A stretch of DNA of 10,154 nt from NCBI GenBank assembly GCA_028697935.1, contig JAQVEM010000042.1, positions 1-10,154 of the forward strand. Reading direction: 5' to 3'. Made by a program: the position numbers and the translations under genes. The notes below the pieces were generated by a model. That model had not been told where the DNA came from, ran no database searches, and saw nothing but the letters and a program-made list of their open reading frames with translations. Below are positions 6,982 to 10,154 of the stretch, in pieces (the first letter of the stretch is position 1; every line of letters begins with the position of its first letter). This stretch comes from Actinomycetota bacterium (GTDB taxonomy: Bacteria; Actinomycetota; Humimicrobiia; Humimicrobiales; Humimicrobiaceae).

Positions 6982-7791
6982 TTACTCTTTAACTACCATA
7001 ACATACTCAATTCTCCTGAAATCAGTAAAGGGTTCTACTTCAATTACCTTATAGAGGCTCCCCGGGTTTTCGGTAACTCTGCTTATTCTTCCAATTAAAA
7101 TATCTGCAGGTAAATTGCTATATTCAGATGTTACTACTATATCACCTTTAAATACCTGCTCTTCTACTGGAATATAATTCAATATAATTTTCTTATCCTG
7201 ATCTCCTTTTATAATACCGGTCTGTCTGGAAGACAGTATTCTTGCTCCTACCGCGATCTGGGGATCATTAATAAGTCTTACATTTGATGAATTACTACCG
7301 GTCTGTATAACAATTCCAATTAGCCCATCCTCATTAATTACGCACATTCCTTCCCTTACTCCTTCACTGCTACCGACATTTAAAATAATCTCTGACTGCC
7401 ACCCACTCTCATAAAAACCTATTACTCTTGCTGCAATGGTTTCGTAATCTTTTCTAAGCTTTATATCAAGCAATTTCCTTAGAGAATCATTTTCAATTCT
7501 AAGATTTATATTATCTACATATTCTCTTCTCAATAGCGAATTTTCCTCAAGAAGCTTCTGATATTTTTCCCCGAGGTTTATATAATCTTTTATTGAATTA
7601 ATAAACTTTATAAGAGGTCTTACAAACGAAGAAAACTTCTCCTGGACAGGTCTAAAAAAATCAACGGTTTTGGCTTTAATCTTTTTTATTAATCCAGCCT
7701 CCCTAAAGCTTACCGTTATAACTATCAGGCAGAGGATAATTATTAAACCAAGAACAATAAAATTTCTGGAACTTCTACTTAATCTAACCAT
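6982..7791 (-). CDS. mreC: MreC, rod-shape-determining protein
   Basis: Bitopic membrane protein that forms an extracytoplasmic scaffold and activates the PBP2-RodA pair. The 269 residues show the standard layout: a basic N-terminus (R-L-S-R-S-S-R), one membrane helix at about 11-29, a coiled-coil segment at about 65-108 (G-E-K-Y-Q-K-L-L-E-E-N, then I-E-N-D-S-L-R-K-L-L), and the beta-rich MreC domain to the end. In that domain V-N-E/N-E-D-G-L-I-G-I-V, I-N-D-P-Q-I-A-V-G-A-R and the region around G-D-I-V-V-T-S match the family: G-L-I-G, a following V-R-L-I and a final G-D-x-V-x-T-S. The ATG at 7791 starts 38 bases after mreB and shows no Shine-Dalgarno. Length and domain order are normal and nothing suggests truncation. 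Confidence 0.95.
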   Translation of the reverse strand: MVRLSRSSRNFIVLGLIIILCLIVITVSFREAGLIKKIKAKTVDFFRPVQEKFSSFVRPLIKFINSIKDYINLGEKYQKLLEENSLLRREYVDNINLRIENDSLRKLLDIKLRKDYETIAARVIGFYESGWQSEIILNVGSSEGVREGMCVINEDGLIGIVIQTGSNSSNVRLINDPQIAVGARILSSRQTGIIKGDQDKKIILNYIPVEEQVFKGDIVVTSEYSNLPADILIGRISRVTENPGSLYKVIEVEPFTDFRRIEYVMVVKE

Positions 7792-7829
7792 GGGTAAAGT
7801 AAATATTTATAGATCGAATGTGAAACAAA

Positions 7830-8867
7830 TTATCTTGAAAATTTAAGATATTTTTTTAAGTCATCAAAGTCCTCAACACATTTTCCCGATCCTATAGCTA
7901 CTGCTCCAAGTGGATCTTCAGCAAGATATACCGGGCAGTGTGTTTCTCTACTAACTCTTTCTGTCAGCCCTTTAAGCAACGAACCGCCTCCCGCCATCAT
8001 GATACCTTTTTTCATAATATCCGAAGAAAGCTCAGGAGGTGTGATGTCAAGAACTTCAACAATAGAATTTACTATATCATTTACCACCTTTTCAAGAGCC
8101 TTCCTTATCTGCTGACTTGTAATAATAATAGTCCTTGGAAGGCCAGTAATAAGGTCTCTTCCATTTATTTCCATCTTCTCCTCATTTTCAAGCGGAAATG
8201 CTGAACCGATTTCCATTTTAACTTTTTCAGCAGTTCTTTCACCAATAAAAAGATTATGTTCTTTTTTAAGATGGTAAATTATTGCTTCATCCATTTCATC
8301 TCCACCAATTCTCATTGACTGGCTCACAACTATTCCTCCAAGTGAAATAACAGCCACTTCAGAAGTTCCGCCACCTATATCTACTATCATGCTACCCCTT
8401 GGTTCATCTATTGGCAGACCTGCACCTATTGCCGCCGCGAGAGGCTCTTCAATTATATAAGCAGCCCTTGCTCCTGCCTGTTCAGTAGTTTCAATAACAG
8501 CTTTTCTCTCAACCGGAGTAATTCCTGACGGAACACAGATAACTATTCTCGGTCTGGCAAAAATTATATTCTTATGAACATTCTGAATAAAATATCTTAA
8601 CATTTTTTCTGTTGTTTCAAAATCTGCAATTACACCATCTTCAAGGGGTCTTATTGCAATTATATTACTGGGAGTCCTGCCTATCATAGCCTTGGCCTCT
8701 TTGCCTACTGCAAGCACTTTTTTCTTTTCTTTATCAATCGCTACAATAGAAGGCTCATCGAGAACTATTCCTCTGCCTCTTACATATACAAGTGTATTTG
8801 CTGTGCCGAGGTCTATACCCATATCTTTACCAATTACATTCAAGAAAAAATCAAACATTTGTTTCAT
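7830..8867 (-). CDS. mreB: MreB, actin-like cell-shape protein
   Basis: Bacterial actin homologue that forms membrane-bound filaments orienting side-wall synthesis. ATP-site motifs are complete: phosphate 1 D-L-G-T-A-N-T at 19-25, the hydrolysis region Y-I-I-E-E-P-L-A-A-A-I-G at about 137-148, phosphate 2 D-I-G-G-G-T-S-E-V-A at 163-172, and the adenosine loop A-G-G-G-S-L-L-K-G at about 292-300. The first 13 residues (M-K-Q-M-F-D-F-F-L-N-V-I-G) look like a membrane-binding amphipathic stretch. The start is ATG at 8867: the AAGGAG at 8871-8876 directly abuts the in-frame TTG at 8870, which leaves no spacing for that codon. ATG at 8858 is also possible. It follows maf by 12 bases and leads the mreBCD block. 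The very high conservation and 345-residue length make the call secure. Confidence 0.98.
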   Translation of the reverse strand: MKQMFDFFLNVIGKDMGIDLGTANTLVYVRGRGIVLDEPSIVAIDKEKKKVLAVGKEAKAMIGRTPSNIIAIRPLEDGVIADFETTEKMLRYFIQNVHKNIIFARPRIVICVPSGITPVERKAVIETTEQAGARAAYIIEEPLAAAIGAGLPIDEPRGSMIVDIGGGTSEVAVISLGGIVVSQSMRIGGDEMDEAIIYHLKKEHNLFIGERTAEKVKMEIGSAFPLENEEKMEINGRDLITGLPRTIIITSQQIRKALEKVVNDIVNSIVEVLDITPPELSSDIMKKGIMMAGGGSLLKGLTERVSRETHCPVYLAEDPLGAVAIGSGKCVEDFDDLKKYLKFSR

Positions 8868-8870
8868 CAA

Positions 8871-8876
8871 CTCCTT
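8871..8876 (-). promoter_or_regulatory. Shine-Dalgarno site of mreB
   Basis: AAGGAG on the minus strand in the 12-base gap after maf. It is 3 bases from the ATG at 8867 and 12 from the ATG at 8858. It immediately touches the TTG at 8870, which excludes that codon as the start. Confidence 0.7.
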
Positions 8877-8879
8877 AAA

Positions 8880-9548
8880 TTAACAAAAAACATTAAATCC
8901 AAATTCCCTTAATAAGCCTAAAAATTTAGTTACAGGAACTCCGGCTATATTATAAAAACAACCACTTATTTTCTCCACAAGCAAACTCCCATATCCAAGT
9001 ACATTATAGGCGCCTGCTTTATCAAGTACATTTTCTCTGTCAACATACATTTTAATCTCATCTATAGATAGTTTCCGGAATTTAACTTTTGTGGTTTCGG
9101 TATCATAGACAAATTTACCTGATATACTTTCTAAAACACACACCCCGGTTATCACTCTGTGAGTCTTCCCTGAAAGAATTTTTAAAAAATCAATCGCCTG
9201 CTCTCTATCAAGTGGCTTGCCCATAGATTTATTGCCCGCATAAACAATGGTATCAAAACCGACAATTAGAAATTGCCTCCCTTTATTATATTTATTATAA
9301 CCTACCACCGTTTTTTTAAAATTCTGTTTCCTTATACAATCGTAAACACTTCTTGTTTTTGCAATACTATTCCAAACAACTGTTTTATAGGGGTTTTTGT
9401 ACTGCCTCTCCTCAAAATTACCGGGTTTAACCACTTTAAAATCAACTCTGAAAAGGTCAAATATTTCTTTTCTCCTTGGAGAAGCAGAAGCCAGAATCAA
9501 TTCTTTTTTATTATCTTCTTCTTCCAACATCAGCCAGTAAAAAAGCAA
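8880..9548 (-). CDS. maf: Maf-family nucleoside triphosphate pyrophosphatase
   Basis: House-cleaning enzyme that hydrolyses modified or excess nucleoside triphosphates to monophosphate and pyrophosphate; Maf proteins are also linked to septum control. Visible motifs are S-A-S-P-R-R (21-26), the catalytic aspartate in G-F-D-T-I-V (Asp99), G-K-P (110-112), L-S-G-K-T-H-R-V-I-T-G-V (125-136) and D-K-A-G-A-Y (176-181). The protein is 222 residues against about 190-200 for most relatives, owing to an insert at about 67-92 before Asp99. The glutamine usual in G-I-Q-G of the YhdE (dTTP/UTP) group is Leu184 here, so substrate choice is uncertain. The start is ambiguous: TTG at 9548 has AGGA 7 bases upstream, while ATG at 9530 (216 residues) has no Shine-Dalgarno. 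The gene overlaps the DUF4321 gene by 38 or 20 bases and ends 12 bases before mreB. Confidence 0.92.
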   Translation of the reverse strand: MLFYWLMLEEEDNKKELILASASPRRKEIFDLFRVDFKVVKPGNFEERQYKNPYKTVVWNSIAKTRSVYDCIRKQNFKKTVVGYNKYNKGRQFLIVGFDTIVYAGNKSMGKPLDREQAIDFLKILSGKTHRVITGVCVLESISGKFVYDTETTKVKFRKLSIDEIKMYVDRENVLDKAGAYNVLGYGSLLVEKISGCFYNIAGVPVTKFLGLLREFGFNVFC

Positions 9549-9762
9549 TAAGTAATCCTATTATAGCGCCAAGAGTAATATTAACATGCATGCCAAAATT
9601 TATATCTATTAAATACAAATTAAGACTGAGAGAATCTGTACCTACTTTTAATCCCTTATCCAGAATCGGAATTATATCCTTTAAAATATGACCGAGAATA
9701 GCACCTATTACGCCCCCGGCTAATACTATAAAAAAAACTACTTTGCCTCTTCTTCTTCCCAT
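9511..9762 (-). CDS. Small membrane protein, DUF4321 type
   Basis: Protein of 83 residues with two predicted membrane helices, at about 8-27 and 60-78. The basic ends (G-R-R-R-G-K at the start, G-R-R-R at the stop) place both termini on the cytoplasmic side. Between them is a polar loop with a segment (D-S-L-S-L-N-L-Y-L-I-D-I-N-F-G) resembling the S-x-x-L-D-L-x-x-L-x-L-x-F-G pattern of DUF4321 proteins, which often precede maf in Clostridia. Function is unknown. The ATG at 9762 has AGAGGA 6 bases upstream. It lies 46 bases after ndk and overlaps maf, so the two are probably translated together. Family recognition is from memory of pattern and context, and is moderately sure. Confidence 0.8.
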   Translation of the reverse strand: MGRRRGKVVFFIVLAGGVIGAILGHILKDIIPILDKGLKVGTDSLSLNLYLIDINFGMHVNITLGAIIGLLIAFLLADVGRRR

Positions 9763-9768
9763 AATCTA

Positions 9769-9774
9769 TCCTCT
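9769..9774 (-). promoter_or_regulatory. Shine-Dalgarno site of the DUF4321 gene
   Basis: AGAGGA on the minus strand, 6 bases before the ATG at 9762. This is one of the best-placed ribosome-binding sites in the window. Confidence 0.7.
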
Positions 9775-9808
9775 AACTGGTATCCTCTTCCTAAAATTCC
9801 ATTTTTTA

Positions 9809-10154
9809 TTATTTAAAAAATAATTCGATTTCCCTTTTTGCGCTTTCTGGAGAATCTGACCCGTGAATTACATTTACAGTAACATCAACACCGTAATCGC
9901 CTCTTATTGTCCCCTTTTTTGCTTTTCTGGAATCGGTAGGGCCCATAAGTTCCCTTATTCTGGAAATTGCATTCTCTCCACTTACAACCATGATTATTGA
10001 TGGACCGGAGGTTATATAATTAATTAATGGATCAAAAAAATCTTTATCTTTATGCTCACAATAATGCCTGCATGCGAGATCCCGGCTAATTTTTACCATT
10101 TTTAATTTTTCAATTTTAAGATTTTCTTTCTCAAGTCTTGATATAATCTCCCCT
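9809..10154 (-). CDS. ndk: Nucleoside diphosphate kinase, 5' end outside window
   Basis: Transfers the terminal phosphate from ATP to nucleoside diphosphates through a phosphohistidine, keeping NTP and dNTP pools balanced in the cytoplasm. The open frame runs from the right edge; 114 residues are visible, beginning G-E-I-I-S-R-L-E-K, and about 19 N-terminal residues, including the K-P-D motif, are missing. An internal ATG at 10099 is not the start, because the upstream codons match the family. Conserved parts are the H-Y-x-E-H-K region, Y-I-T-S-G-P, G-x-x-D-S-R-K-A, G-T-I-R-G-D-Y-G and the active-site N-V-I-H-G-S-D-S-P-E-S-A, with the catalytic His codon at 9863-9865. The C-terminus E-I-E-L-F-F-K is typical. 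It is first in the visible gene chain; ndk before mreB is the arrangement I recall from Actinobacteria. Confidence 0.96.
   Translation of the reverse strand, partial: GEIISRLEKENLKIEKLKMVKISRDLACRHYCEHKDKDFFDPLINYITSGPSIIMVVSGENAISRIRELMGPTDSRKAKKGTIRGDYGVDVTVNVIHGSDSPESAKREIELFFK

Noticed and set aside
9809..10099. ndk starting at the internal ATG at 10099
   Set aside because: Codons upstream to the window edge continue the family N-terminus (G-E-I-I-S-R-L-E), so the gene runs past the edge.
1..10154. Insertion sequences, CRISPR arrays, tRNA/rRNA genes, riboswitches and rho-independent terminators
   Set aside because: No spaced direct repeats, terminal inverted repeats, cloverleaf-like segments or GC stem plus T-run was seen in the short gaps on either strand; by-eye inspection could miss weak ones.

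Overview
The window is an AT-rich stretch (GC estimated by eye at about one third) in which every supported gene lies on the minus strand. Eleven genes are packed head to tail: gaps are about 12 to 110 bases, three or more neighbouring pairs overlap, and no terminator or tRNA/rRNA gene is visible. This is most simply read as one long transcription unit, or a few overlapping ones, running from the right edge to the left edge. The two end genes are cut by the window borders.

In transcription order: ndk (nucleoside diphosphate kinase, 5' end missing), a small two-helix membrane protein of the DUF4321 type, maf (house-cleaning nucleotide pyrophosphatase), then the rod-shape block mreB, mreC, mreD, mrdA (PBP2 transpeptidase) and rodA (SEDS glycosyltransferase). 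After these come a radical SAM protein of the TIGR03960 type, its usual partner DUF2344/TIGR03936, and rng (RNase E/G family, 3' end missing).

How they work together: MreB filaments with MreC and MreD position the RodA-PBP2 pair, which polymerises and crosslinks lateral-wall peptidoglycan. The window therefore holds a complete core elongasome. Ndk and Maf act on nucleotide pools. The radical SAM/DUF2344 pair has no established function but commonly travels with RNase E/G, which hints at an RNA- or ribosome-related role (inference).

Organism: a rod-forming or rod-derived bacterium with low GC. The order ndk - mreBCD - mrdA - rodA - radical SAM - DUF2344 - rng matches, from memory, the order in Actinobacteria such as Streptomyces. 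PBP2 phrases such as P-T-Y-x-x-x-L-F-x-G-G-I-S and F-P-G-D-T-V-N-M-A-I-G-Q-G also recall deep-branching actinobacterial proteins. DUF4321 next to maf is more familiar from Clostridia. I lean to a low-GC, probably uncultured lineage near Actinobacteriota or Firmicutes, without certainty.

This is a conserved housekeeping region. I found no mobile element, CRISPR array or defence system. The points of interest are start-site corrections (notably mrdA), a missing C-terminal cysteine motif in the radical SAM protein, a serine-rich insert in DUF2344, and an altered Maf pocket with an insertion.
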